Positions 9,061 to 18,344 of a stretch of DNA of 25,551 nucleotides are shown here, one piece after another. Under the pieces are notes generated by a model. The model was not told the DNA's origin and ran no database searches. It saw only the letters and a list, made by a program, of their open reading frames with translations. The DNA is from Chara braunii (lineage: Eukaryota > Streptophyta > Charophyceae > Charales > Characeae), in contig BFEA01000022.1 of NCBI GenBank assembly GCA_003427395.1, positions 1,099,619-1,125,169 on the forward strand, given 5' to 3'. A program made the position numbers and the translations under genes. Each line of letters begins with the position of its first letter. Positions within the stretch are counted from its first letter, which is position 1.

Positions 9061-10321
9061 TGTGATAACCCGTCCAAAAACGGACTGAAACACACAGCTG
9101 ATTTCTGAGTTTTGCTCATAGACTGAACGCCCTACTGAGTCCCCCCCTGTTAAGTCTGTGTGTGTGTGTGCTCGTTGGACCGCATGTCTGTCTGAGTGCT
9201 GGTTGGCTTGCGTGCGTGTGACTGTGCCTGTCTGAGTGCTGGTTGGTATGAGTGTGTGTGTGGCCCGCCAGGGCACTTGTTCGTTCGTTGGGCCCTCAAC
9301 GCCGGTACTTACCTGTGGTCGTGGCTTTGAAGGGTTGCAGCGGGGAAAAAGCACTCAAGTAGCAGGTAGGCCGGTACCGCACCCGGCAGGGGGGTGAATA
9401 TGCGGGTACCAGAGGCCGAGCAGAAGAAGACAAAAGTGGCATTTTGAGAGGCCGGTAGTGTAGGCTAGGTCTAGCGGGTACCAGTCTGAGTCTAGGGCCT
9501 GTAGGGGCAATATCAGAGTCTGCAATGATGTTTCCCTCCAAAAGAGGAGGAGGTACCGGTNGCTTGGGAAGGCCAGCGGCCTAGAAGTCACCGCCCAAGA
9601 GGCAAAGCAGGCCGCTATATCTTCAGGCCGAGCGGAAGACCCGGCCTCTTTTTCGGTGTTCAAGTTTGGCGACACACTGGTGGAGCGCTGGCTGGAGCAG
9701 CGCTGCTGGGGAGGAAGGAGAAGGACATGAGGGAGGAAGAAAAGGAAGGAGGAAGGAAGGGGGGGGAGCGCCAGGGGTACTTACCTGGCTATGGTGGCAG
9801 CCATCTTCATCACCTTGGTGGGCGCTGCAGCAGGGAATCCCCAACTGGGGAGAGCTACACCAAGAAGCTTCAAGGCAGGGTTGGGCATGGCGGCCTGAGC
9901 TAGAGCAGCCATAGCTGCTTTGGGTTGTCCTTTGGATGTCTGGGCAAGGCCTAGTAGTCCGCCATAGCCTCGGCCTCATAGAAGAGTGAAGGGAGGCGGC
10001 CATGGCTATGGTGGACCTGAAGTGATACCTGCAATAGAAGAGGAACTCGGACATTGATTCTGGATCAGTCATTCAACATTGTATTATTATTTCTTGCATG
10101 AACAGGAGAAGGGGGAGATAAGGAGGAGGAGATTGTTGGGCGAAGAAGAAGAGCCTTGTCATTGTCTTTGCTGGTGTACATCTTCTTCTTCTTCTTTCTT
10201 ACTTCTTCTTCTTCTTCTAATCCTCTCTCTCCTCTCTCAAGTTCATTCATTTCTTTCTGCAATTGGATGATGTTGTACCTTCCGGTGGATGTATATCTCG
10301 AAATTGGCCAGGGTCATAACA
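9061..10321 (+). mobile_element. Putative 5' LTR of Ty3/gypsy element 1
   Basis: The right end is fixed by the PBS that follows two bases later. The sequence ends ...TCATAACA, and TGTGATAACC at 9061 supplies a matching TG start with a near-inverted terminus (TGT..A / T..ACA), giving an LTR of about 1,261 bp. No 3' LTR is in the window, so the left boundary is inferred. The LTR has a CT/CTT-rich 3' part (10180-10245), a 40-bp duplication (TGTCTGAGTGCTGGTTGG at 9189 and 9229) and one ambiguous base (9561). It appears to have landed at the end of the novel array. Confidence 0.45.
9355..10003 (-). CDS. Possible spliced antisense ORF inside the LTR
   Basis: On the minus strand an ATG in a good context (GCCATGGCC, 10003) opens 73 codons (MAASLHSSMRPRLWRTT...) to CAG|GTAAGTAC, with the donor GT at 9784-9783. 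About 79 nt later, after a long pyrimidine tract, comes CTTCCTCCCCAG (acceptor at 9706, with a second AG three bases on). Reading resumes in phase (QRCSSQRSTSV...; NTEKEAGSSARPEDIA) to a stop at 9355, giving about 189 codons. A further upstream acceptor (TCTTCTATTGCAG, 10029-10030) and a downstream donor (CAG|GTAAGTACC, 9312-9311) sit on the same strand. I recognise no domain. It may be a captured gene fragment, a non-coding spliced RNA, or coincidence in pyrimidine-rich DNA. Confidence 0.25.
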
Positions 10322-10322
10322 T

Positions 10323-10334
10323 TGGTATCAGAGC
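10323..10334 (+). other. Primer-binding site (initiator Met tRNA)
   Basis: TGGTATCAGAGC is the standard plant retrotransposon primer-binding site, complementary to the 3' end of initiator methionine tRNA. It marks the start of the internal region of element 1. Confidence 0.9.
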
Positions 10335-11847
10335 GGATTCTACTTGCTGGTGAGAGTTGACTTGCTGCCCTAACCCTAACCTAAGTGGTTGAGGGCAACA
10401 CTTAGGGCAAGGGCTGGTTGGAGAAGGGAAGTGGGGCAGCGTGGTTGAGGGAAGTTGCCCCCACCCGGTTAGGTCATGTGGGGTCAACATAGAACCTAAC
10501 CAGGTTGATTGAGAGTAAGATTAGGGTGGCGAGACATTTCGAGGAGACTTCATGCGGCAATTTGAGAGAGGCGACAGTGAGAGGCATTCGCACCTGGAAT
10601 CTGATTCAAGGGAGACACTTGGCGACTTAAGGGCTGCCCGCAAGTAGGCGAGTTTGAGGGTCAACGACCACTCTACATTAACGGACTGCAAGTTGCTACT
10701 TTGATCTTCAGCATCGACGGGGGATCCGGCGTTGCACTTGGGTGTTGGAGTCAGACCCTCCTAGGAGATAGGACACTTGTGTAGGGGTAGCGTTAGAGGG
10801 GTCAGGAGGACCACATGAGAAGGGGGGTGAGTTCTCTTCATCTCGAAGCTCACGGCCACTCAGGTAAGTGTCGTGCACCTACCGGATGCCCATGTATGTG
10901 TGTATGGTATTGATTGTCCTGCTGGGATACTCTGGGTTTCTTTTCCTACTCCTCTGTGGTCTTGATTGTGTGACTGAATGCATGTGATCTACCTACTCAC
11001 CTGATGGATGGAAAATGAAGTATCTTGATCTAAATGCCGAGTCTTTNTANNGTGCTTTGNCTTTTCATCNCTGAACGGTTGTAGTCTGTAGGTTCTGCCA
11101 GAAGTTGAAATTTCGTTTTTCAGTGCAGTAGAGACTGAACTAAGTTCATGTGGAACTCCTCTTGGTTGGGACCTGGTTGAGACTTACGTGGGACCCAGCA
11201 GGACCCAGCAGGACCGGGCCCAAACAAGAAGAGCCCCTGGACCCAAATCGGTTAGGCATTGACCTCTTGTCTTCTTGGCTGGGATACGAGTTCATTCTTC
11301 TTGGATTAGGACACCCACTGCCGAGGGGATCTTGGCTGAGACGTTTCGCATGTCTTCAGATTGCACTGTCCGTGGCTTGACTCGCACCCTGTACACCACT
11401 CTATTCTCCATTGTTGCATTTAGTTACTCGTTGTCTGATTTGTTGTACGGTCACGGAGCTGGTCAGACTGGACTGGAGAGGACCTCGTATGCAGTTTGAT
11501 CAGACTGGGTCGTTGGATCAGACCTCTCGTTTGAATTCGTTTGTTTTTCGTTCATCTGCTGCTCTCTACTTCCAAATGAAATGCCACTCCGGCTAGGAGT
11601 TCTATCTTCTCTTCTCTAAGCTTTCCAGTTTGTCATTCTGTGTTCATTTCCGATGCCCGTGGAGACCCGCCGTTGAAAAGAAGAGAGAGAGAGAAGGGAG
11701 AGAGAGAGAGTGACTGTCTGAAGTGGGCAAGGACTGGGAAAAGGAGTTCGTCCAAGTGAGAGGGGGAGTGGACCTCTTGAGAGTCTAATTGATTCTTTTG
11801 CTGACTGGTGACTCTCTGACCCACCTGTCAATACTGACAATCCAAAG
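10335..11847 (+). other. Leader of retroelement 1, no ORF
   Basis: About 1.5 kb between PBS and gag without a convincing reading frame. CAG|GTAAGTG (GT at 10864) is a strong donor, and TCTTCTCTAAGCTTTCCAG (AG at 11627-11628) a plausible acceptor, so a leader intron of ~765 nt is possible. There is a short GGACCCAGCA duplication near 11193, a GA-rich run at about 11683-11713, and five ambiguous bases (11047, 11050, 11051, 11060, 11070). Confidence 0.5.
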
Positions 11848-12663
11848 ATGGCTCAACTAACTTCCGTGCAATGGCGGGCGTTGTTAGATGCAGCCAGTGA
11901 TGCCGAAAAACCATATCTATAAGCACTCCTAGATAGTGCAATTAAAAGGGAACGGGAGGCAGAGAAGGAGAGGAAGGAGACCTTGCTGAAAAGGCAGGTG
12001 GCCATCCTAGAGACTGTTCCCTCACTGACTGAAGAGCAGTGTGGGGAACAGTTGCAGTCTATACTCACCGCCCTTGTTCAAGTCAGAAACCTTGAGGATC
12101 ATACCACTCAGATCGCTGTAGTCTTTGCAAAGTTGCAGACACTTCAAGATGATCTGACTGATATGACCCGCAAGTACCATGAATTGACAAAGGAGGTGGC
12201 TGAGCTGCGACAAGCCCAAATGGCCACCCCTCTTCCTCTACCCCCTGGATCTGAAGCTGCAATCGAAACGACCTCGGCCCCTCTTATTGTATCTTCTTCC
12301 TTGAATGTGTTGGCAACCCCCTCGGGACCTGCAACAGGTGCAGATTCCATTGTTGTTGTGACAAGCAACGAGGCTGGAAATTCCGCAATTGCTGCAGCCC
12401 CAAGATTGGAACCAGCAGGTGCTGGTCCCAGCTACGCCGGTCCCTATGTGGACCGAAAGGCGGTACAAGTGTCGTCTAAGTACGACGGCAAGGAAGACAT
12501 CGAGTCCTGGATCAGCTCCATGAGGGCCTACTTCGAGATTCTGGGGACTCGACCTGAGACCCAAGCGGTGGTCATGGGAATAAATGTCGAGCCGGTCGTA
12601 CGGGGCTTCCTAGAAGTCCAAGCGATGCGGGCTGGGTTCCAAAAGACTGCGCTAGCCAAATGG
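11848..12663 (+). pseudogene. gag: gag of Ty3/gypsy element 1 (broken)
   Basis: The ATG at 11848 opens MAQLTSVQWRALLDAASDAE. An in-frame TAA (11920-11922) interrupts at codon 25, after which the same frame stays open to 12720. The product has a charged coiled-coil-like segment (KREREAEKERKETLLKRQV and on to the KEVAELRQAQ heptads), a Pro/Ala/Ser/Thr-rich linker, and a gag core beginning VQVSSKYDGKEDIESWI. That is typical of the capsid-like protein of plant Ty3/gypsy elements, which packages element RNA. The core stops abruptly around AKWLRATP (about 12675), where sequence from the RT domain follows. The C-terminal part of gag, any zinc knuckle, and the protease are absent. This is therefore an internally deleted, non-functional copy. 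Confidence 0.8.
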
Positions 12664-12678
12664 CTTAGGGCCACCCCG

Positions 12679-13282
12679 ATTGCCTCCCTCGAGCGCTTAC
12701 CCTTTGCCCCGCACAGATGACCTGTTGGACGCCGCGGGCAGGTGCGAGGTCTTCTCCAAGATCGATCTCAAGTCTAGCTACCACCAGATTGAAGTCGATC
12801 CTGCGGACCAGCACAAGACCGCGTTCAAAACACGCGACGGGCTTTATGAGTTCACCGTAATGCCCTTCGGTCTCACAAACGCACCAGCCACTTTCCAAAG
12901 CCTCATGGACAAGGTCCTCCGCGAACAAATTGGTCGTCTTGTGGTAGTGTACGTGGATGATATTCCGATCTTCAGCAAGTCCATGGAGGAACACCTCAAG
13001 CATCTTAATGAGGTGCTCGCTATCCTCAAGAAGACGCAACTCCATCTCAACTTGGAGAAATCCGAGTTTGGGAAGGATAACGTCATCTATCTTGGGCATC
13101 CGTTGTTTGCGGCAGGCCTAGAGCTTGAGGCAACCAAGATTGAGGTCATACGTGATTGGCCTCAGCTTGCGAACATTCGCGAATTGCGTTCTTTCCTTGG
13201 TCTCGCGTCGTATTATCGGAAGTTTGTACCCCGTTTTTCTATCATTGCTCGTCACCATTGTCGCGACTAACCAGTAAAAATG
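12679..13282 (+). pseudogene. pol: Reverse transcriptase fragment of element 1
   Basis: The frame reads YPLPRTDDLLDAAG, FSKIDLKSSYHQIEV, TAFKTRDGLYEFTVMPFGLT, NAPATFQ, then the intact catalytic motif YVDD (in VVVYVDDIPIFSKS), LNLEKSEFG, and RELRSFLGLASYYRKFV of the RT-RNase H connection. These are classic Ty3/gypsy motifs. The N-terminal finger region of RT is missing because of the deletion that fuses it to gag. At the 3' end a one-base shift after FSII takes the natural continuation (SPLSRLTSKNV) out of frame, giving a stop at about 13268. RNase H and integrase are absent, and unrelated inverted-repeat DNA begins at about 13284. The domain copies element RNA into DNA in intact relatives; this copy cannot encode a full enzyme. 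Confidence 0.9.
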
Positions 13283-13283
13283 T

Positions 13284-13778
13284 GTGTCTGTGTGTGTTTT
13301 TATTTTTATGTACTTTATAGTGGTGTGCGCGTGGTGTGTGGGATACGTCCTAGTCGATCGACGACGGGTCGCGCTTGGGACTTCAGCCCCGCAAGATATC
13401 GGTTCGCGTGCGGGTCTATTAGAGGCGTACTACCGCACGTACCCCCTATGCTACAACGAACGAGAAACGCCATCGGCTGGTCCACCTCTGCGATTGCAGC
13501 TGATTAGCTTTCGTACTGTGGACTGGTAGTTGGGCGGGGATACGCCCACCGAAGGGAGGTGACAGCTCCCGTAAGGTGGAGGTAAGACGTGCCTCGCGTA
13601 GGCCCTATTCTGTCGTAGGGGCTCGCGAGAGGTATGGCTGGCGCACTCGGCCGGAGCGGCTTACGGAAGCTTCGTGCATATTCGCGACGAGGATTTAGAA
13701 CCAACTCCTGCGTGATGCGGTCGGGAGGGTCCCGCGGTGCCCCTGTGCGGTGCCGGACCGATGCGTTCAACAGGTGGC
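13284..13778 (+). repeat. Left arm of large foldback (inverted repeat 3)
   Basis: From the TG-rich start through GTCCTAGTCGATCGACG (13347), CGTACCCCCTATGCTACAACG, GCGAGAGGTATGGCTGGC and down to GATGCGTTCAACAGG, this matches the reverse complement of 14590-15090 in the same order. Arms are roughly 75-80% identical by eye with several indels. The arm directly abuts the truncated RT. No ORF is supported. Confidence 0.75.
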
Positions 13779-14145
13779 GCAGTTGCCGGGGATAACAGAA
13801 GCCTACCGTTGTCCCTGGTGGAACGACATCCGAGTGTAAGATTGAGAGAAAATAAGCATATGAGGAAAGACTAAGCACATAATATATTGCCCGATTATCT
13901 GTGATAAAATAGCTATTGTATCTCTGAAATGGACTGATGGCTTAAACTGGAAAGTTATGAGGACCCTGTAAGGAGAAACGGGGCGTATTAATAATAAATC
14001 CTATAGGAGAGGAAATGGGGTAGGACCTGTTGGGCCTGAGTCGTAGGCTAGTTATGGTAGGGGTCTGATGTAAGGTATGATAGAATCGGATTGCTAAATA
14101 AGACAACGTGGTCTTCAAGCAGGGAAAGGCGAGTAAAGGCGAACC
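13779..14145. other. Foldback loop, unassigned part
   Basis: A moderately AT-rich stretch without recognised coding or repeat content, between the left foldback arm and the gag fragment. Confidence 0.4.
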
Positions 14146-14517
14146 GTGAGGATGTCGGGGCCTATAGCAGATGGCGAAGGGAGAGTTTTGACACTTGAGG
14201 ACCTCATTGAGGCGATGGACAAGCGGGAAAGGACGCCAAGCAATGTCCCCAAAGTCGACACTTTCCACTTCAACGGGGAACGAGTCTCTGATTGGTTGGA
14301 GTTGGTGGAGCAAGCCTTGGTGGGATTACCGGATGAAGTAAAATTCAAGCGCATCCTGAAGTATGTACTTCATGTCCACCATTAGGAGGTGGAGAAGGTT
14401 GTAAATGCGGCGAATGGCAGTTGGGCCCGATTTAAGGATGGGATGCGGAGGAAGTATAGGCTGGGCGATGGACTGCTGACCACGACGGACCTAGAAGCCA
14501 TGAACAGGGAGGCGTCA
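14146..14517 (+). pseudogene. gag: gag fragment of a different Ty3/gypsy family
   Basis: The frame reads VLTLEDLIEAMDKRERTPSN, then VDTFHFNGERVSDWLELVEQ, ALVGLPDEVKFKRILKYV, a single TAG (14383-14385), and EVEKVVNAANGSWARFKDGM and LLTTTDLEAMNRE. The NGERVSDWL start and W-F/K-rich core are like the gag capsid of plant Ty3/gypsy elements, but differ from both element 1 and element 2, so this is a third family. It is cut off after DLEAMNRE, where LTR-like sequence begins. It is probably a rearranged scrap trapped in the loop of the foldback. Confidence 0.65.
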
Positions 14518-14600
14518 TTGGTCTTTGTTGGTGTACAACTTCTTCTTCTTCTTCCATTCATTATCTTCTTCGTCTTTCCCTCTCTCTCTCCTCTCATGTT
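14518..14600 (+). mobile_element. LTR-like fragment
   Basis: TTGGTCTTTGTTGGTGTACA followed by a CTT-rich run and CCTCTCTCTCTCCTCTC matches the putative LTR at about 10155-10240 (GTCTTTGCTGGTGTACATCTTC ... TCCTCTCTCTCCTCTC) at roughly 80% over 85 bp. The CTT-rich portion is low complexity; the GGTGTACA portion is not. The fragment is joined abruptly to gag on its left and to the foldback arm on its right. Confidence 0.45.
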
Positions 14601-15090
14601 TTGAGTGCATCGGCCCCGCAGGGGGAACCTCCCGACTGTGTCACGCAAGATTTTTGCAAGACTCTTTCGTGGTGGAGCTTTCGCCGCTCGCGAAAATCCT
14701 GCAAAAATCTTGCGTGATAACCCTCGAACACCGAGAAAAAGTCCTGCAAAAATCTTGCGTGATAACCCTCTGGCCGAGTGTGCCAGCCATACCTCTCGCG
14801 AACCCCTACGACAGGATAGGGTCATGTGAGGTACAACTTACCTCCGCCCAAGAACCACGTGTGAAAGTTACTCAGTTGCAATTGCAGAGGTGGCCCAGTC
14901 GAGGGTGTTTCTCATACGTTGTAGCATAGGGGGTACGAGCGGTCTTACACCTTAATCAGACCCGTACGCGAGCCGTCGCTCTGGGAGCTGATGTCCCAAG
15001 CGAGACTCGGCGTCGGTCGACTAGGACGGTCCATCTAACCACGCGCTACACCATGCGAAAATAAAACCAAAGTTTCACATGCAAATCGCG
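14590..15090 (-). repeat. Right arm of large foldback (inverted repeat 3)
   Basis: Reverse-complement partner of 13284-13778 (for example CTAGGAC at 15021 faces GTCCTAG at 13347). The arm contains an extra ~130-bp segment built of short repeats (14638-14770) that the left arm lacks. Confidence 0.75.
14638..14770. repeat. Nested short direct and inverted repeats
   Basis: CCTGCAAAAATCTTGCGTGA occurs at 14698 and again at 14743, a 45-bp period, and continues ATAACCCTC in both. Its reverse complement, starting GTCACGCAAGATTTTTGC, lies at 14640-14662. The first two can form a stem of about 20 bp with a ~35-nt loop. Confidence 0.75.
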
Positions 15091-16130
15091 CCTAGTCCCT
15101 TTTTGTATCTAACCCATAACCTTTTTTACACAGAAACATAATCGAACGTCGGAAGCGAAATTATGAATAAATCTTGCGGCGACGTAGGCCTTAGTCATAC
15201 GGCTAGCCATTCATGAATACACAAGCAGTCGTAAGGATGTCGTACTATGTAGTAGCCATAATCATGTGGCCCTCAATGGTGTTGACACACGTCTGTAAGG
15301 GTCGCTTTCGACGCTCAAGTGTCGGATGACACATCTTGAGGGGTTAACCTCTCGATGCTAGACAATCGCGAGCGGAGACCTGAAAACAAGTTAAGGGGTT
15401 TGACTTTAAGAGTCGCTACGGACCTGAATGTCCAACTATAACACTTAACAAGCAAAAAAAAAGGAAACACAAAGTCAATCAGTAAATAAACTTGTGCCTC
15501 AGTACCCACATATCGATAAAAATTCCAGATAAAATAAAAAGGGTAAAAGATATGCCCATCAGGTATGTAGATTGTGCGATATATGGTTGTCATTCTTACT
15601 GCCTCCAAGGGAAGGCTCGTACATAAAGCTCCAAAACACTAACCTGCACAAAACGTACAGACACACGAAAGCCACATTCATACATCAATGTGGTCGACTT
15701 TACTATTTCTGGTAGCTCACACCACGCCTTACACACTTAAGCCCCAACCATAGTCAAACTTTTCATAAAAACCATCGATTTTTTAAAATGGCCATTGAAA
15801 GAAGTCTGGTAAAACCTTTAAAGAAATATATCAAACTAGGGTTAAGACATCAAGTTGAGGTACAAGTCTAAGCAAAGTTGTGGTGTAAAACGACAAATCG
15901 ACAACCAACTGACGTGTTGTCAAAATATAACAAAAGATGATCCTCGTAGGATCAAGTTAAAACTAATCAGATCTTTAATCGAAATGGCCAAGAAGGACCC
16001 GTTTTACAGCAAAGGCCAAATCCCAATGCTATACTTTTAAGTGTATGGAGAATAAATCCCCATATCATACCTCATTCAAATTTCTCCTAAGACTAAATCT
16101 AAATCCACCTCTCAATGAGCGCCAAAAGAA
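15091..16130. other. AT-rich unassigned region
   Basis: About 1 kb, clearly more AT-rich than the flanks, with many stops in all frames. No family, RNA or repeat was recognised. It grades into the 20-nt-box array on its right and may be part of the same element. Confidence 0.4.
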
Positions 16131-17370
16131 TAAGGAAAATTTCGGCAGCATTTTCTCTATACAAGGTGGATCGCCAGAATCCTTCCGATCAAAATATAAT
16201 CTAACTTTTCAAAACTAAGAAAAATTTGGCAGCACTCGCTCTAGAGAAGGTGCTTTTTAACAAGGTCAAATTTTGTTAAACTCCCTGATTTAGTAAAAAA
16301 TTGGGCAGCACCTCCCTTAGAAAAGTGGGTTCTCCATATTTTTACTAAGCCATATATGAACTCAGACAAAGGGAAAATTTGACTAACTCTTTGGATTTGC
16401 ATAAGTTTGGGCAGCACTTCCATTAGCAAAAGTGTCTTTCCAAAATTTATACAAAGCCAAGTATGAGACAATGAACTTATCCCAGAAAATGCAGAAATTG
16501 AACTAACTCCTATGGCTTCAGCACATGGCGACCATGTAAAGCAACTACCTATCGAAGCTAAGATTCAAAGCAAGTAGAGCTCTCACTCAACCACATGCAA
16601 GTCCATATCACAATGGGTAAGTACTCTCACCAAAATCCCAAGTTGTTTCTTTATAAGATAATTCATTGCTCCTCCTGGTGATTATCCGTGCTACCCATCT
16701 CACATATGGCATGGCACTAGACCATTCAGCTTAGAAGCAATGTCTTGCATGCTTAGATTATAAACGAACAGGTTGCGCAACTACTTCTCTCTGACTAAGC
16801 CATTCAACGTAGAAACCCTGCTTAGTGACCCTCAACTGTTTAAATATCCAAGATTTAATTATTTGACTTGTCTTTAAAATATGGGCAGAGAACAGCCATT
16901 CAACTTAGAAACAATGCTCAACTTGCCCAACTTTTACTGCCAATCATACTCTTAACTTTCTCTCTGTTCTTAGTGATATGGCTTAAGCTGAACCATTCGA
17001 CTTGGAAACAACGTCAACTGCATGTTCACATGAAAATATAGATAAAGTATTTTCAATTATACTCATTTATGCTTTAGTGTGTGGCTTCAGGCTAAACCAT
17101 TCGGCTTGGAAACAATGTCCAGTCTATCCCAAGTCACATAAAAGCATGAGTATGAACCATTCAGCCTAACTTCAGTCAGAAACCCAAAAAGAAACAGATT
17201 GACAAAGCCATTGAGCTTAGAAACAATGCTTAGTCTCAAAATCAGACAGGCAAACCCTATAAAATAAACATAGCAACCAGGTCATTCATCTTAAAGCCAA
17301 TGCCCGGTCCTTCATAAAACAAACAAGAAACATAGCACTGGGCCATTCAACTTAAAAACAATACCCAACC
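16130..17370. repeat. Degenerate ~60-110-bp tandem array with a 20-nt hairpin box
   Basis: A 20-nt box, consensus CATTCAACTTAGAAACAATG, starts at 16149, 16233, 16309 (19 nt), 16415, 16723, 16801, 16897, 16994, 17098, 17209, 17283 and 17344. The ends are self-complementary (CATT/AATG, CACTT/AAGTG or CATTG/CAATG) with TAGAA in the loop. The left copies are preceded by TTGGGCAG or TTTGGCAG, the right ones by AACC/AGCC. Spacers of adjacent right-hand units share ATACTC...TTTAGTG...GGCTT, supporting tandem origin. Spacings are not multiples of three, so it is not a peptide repeat. Confidence 0.65.
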
Positions 17371-18029
17371 TTTGATCGACCCGGTCAAACGCATGCAAAA
17401 CCGCCTTCTTCCCATCTTTCTCCAGTTCATCCCTTAGTGTGATTTCAGTCCAAATAAAATGAAACTGAAATTTACGTATGCATTCCTTCCAATTAATCGG
17501 ATTAGGTTATGAAATGACAACAAAATCATAGGGGAACGCATCCATACGTCTCAGACAAACTAAATGGATGTAATCAAAATAGGGGTAGAATGGGTTCACA
17601 TTAGGCATTGAATCTCGCCTAGATTCCGGCAGAGCTTTTGCAATCGGTGGGGTTAACCTCCCACAGAGGCTTTGGCAAGGATTACGGCTTGCAATCCCGC
17701 CTGACGCCTTCCTCTCCAAACCAATTAGACTAGACTGAGAGTAAGAAGGGCAGAGGGAGAGACATTAAGTCGCTCAGATACAAGGAAGGTGCGCTCAGAC
17801 TCGCGTGAGAGGGCCTTGAACTCTTCAAACGCCTGAGGGCCTTGCAATGGTGGCCAATAAACGCGGTATCCCTGACTGACCTCCAAGTCACAGTGGTAAC
17901 CCCTTTGCAAAGCATGACTACTTCCCCAAATCGTAACGTTGTTCGTCCTTGTCGAGCTTGATCACTTCTTTTCGCTGCAGCCTCTAATAGGAACCCTGTT
18001 ACGGGGCCTAGAAAGGTTGCGCTCAATCA
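17371..18029. other. Unassigned region
   Basis: No gene is recognised. Minus-strand frames exist (for example 17730-18026) but show no family features, and they lie next to the rRNA pseudogene. Confidence 0.35.
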
Positions 18030-18344
18030 GGACTCACCCCTCTCTAATCACTTACCCCGGATCTCAACAGGGTTCAATCGTACAATGACTGTTGCAACAA
18101 TATCGCGGCTGCATATTATGAAGAAGAGACCGCCTGCTCCCCCCCTGCCGCAGTTGTGTAGAATAGTAGATAGGAACAATGGGAATCTCGTTAATCCCTT
18201 CATGCCTGGTCCTAATTAGCTAAAGAGGCCTTTGGCTGTCTCTAGAGAGCCATAATCACCTCGTCGTTTACCCGCATGTAGTTGAATTTCTGTACTTTTG
18301 ACATTCAAAGCGCGAGCTAGAATCATATGGCGCCAACATCCGTT
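18030..18344 (-). pseudogene. 28S rRNA pseudogene, 3' segment
   Basis: On the minus strand the segment reads CTTTGAATGTCAAAAGTACA, GAAATTCAAC, GCGGGTAAACGACG, then a degraded CTCTCTAGAGACAGCC (standard CTCTCTTAAGGTAGCC), CTAATTAG, GGATTAACGAGATTCCCA, and CCTATCTACTATTC. That is the order and wording of the core of nuclear large-subunit rRNA around the peptidyl-transferase domain IV helices. Homology is clear from 18344 to about 18150 and weaker to about 18030, where CCCTGTTGAG and GAGAGG persist. Substitutions at positions that are nearly invariant in functional rRNA (the TTAAGG stretch) show it is a dead copy. It is eukaryotic, not organellar, in type. Confidence 0.8.

Noticed and set aside
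14990-15070. tRNA-like A-box look-alike (TAGCGCGTGGTTAGATGG on the minus strand) suggesting a SINE
   Set aside because: No B-box GGTTCRANNCC at the proper distance and no cloverleaf could be drawn.
16241-16471. Minus-strand ORF of 76 codons in the 20-nt-box array
   Set aside because: Box spacings are not multiples of three and the translation shows no conserved repeat peptide.
18130-18300. Functional or organellar 23S rRNA
   Set aside because: The wording is of the eukaryotic nuclear 28S type, the near-invariant TTAAGG stretch is mutated, and the gene is truncated and interrupted.
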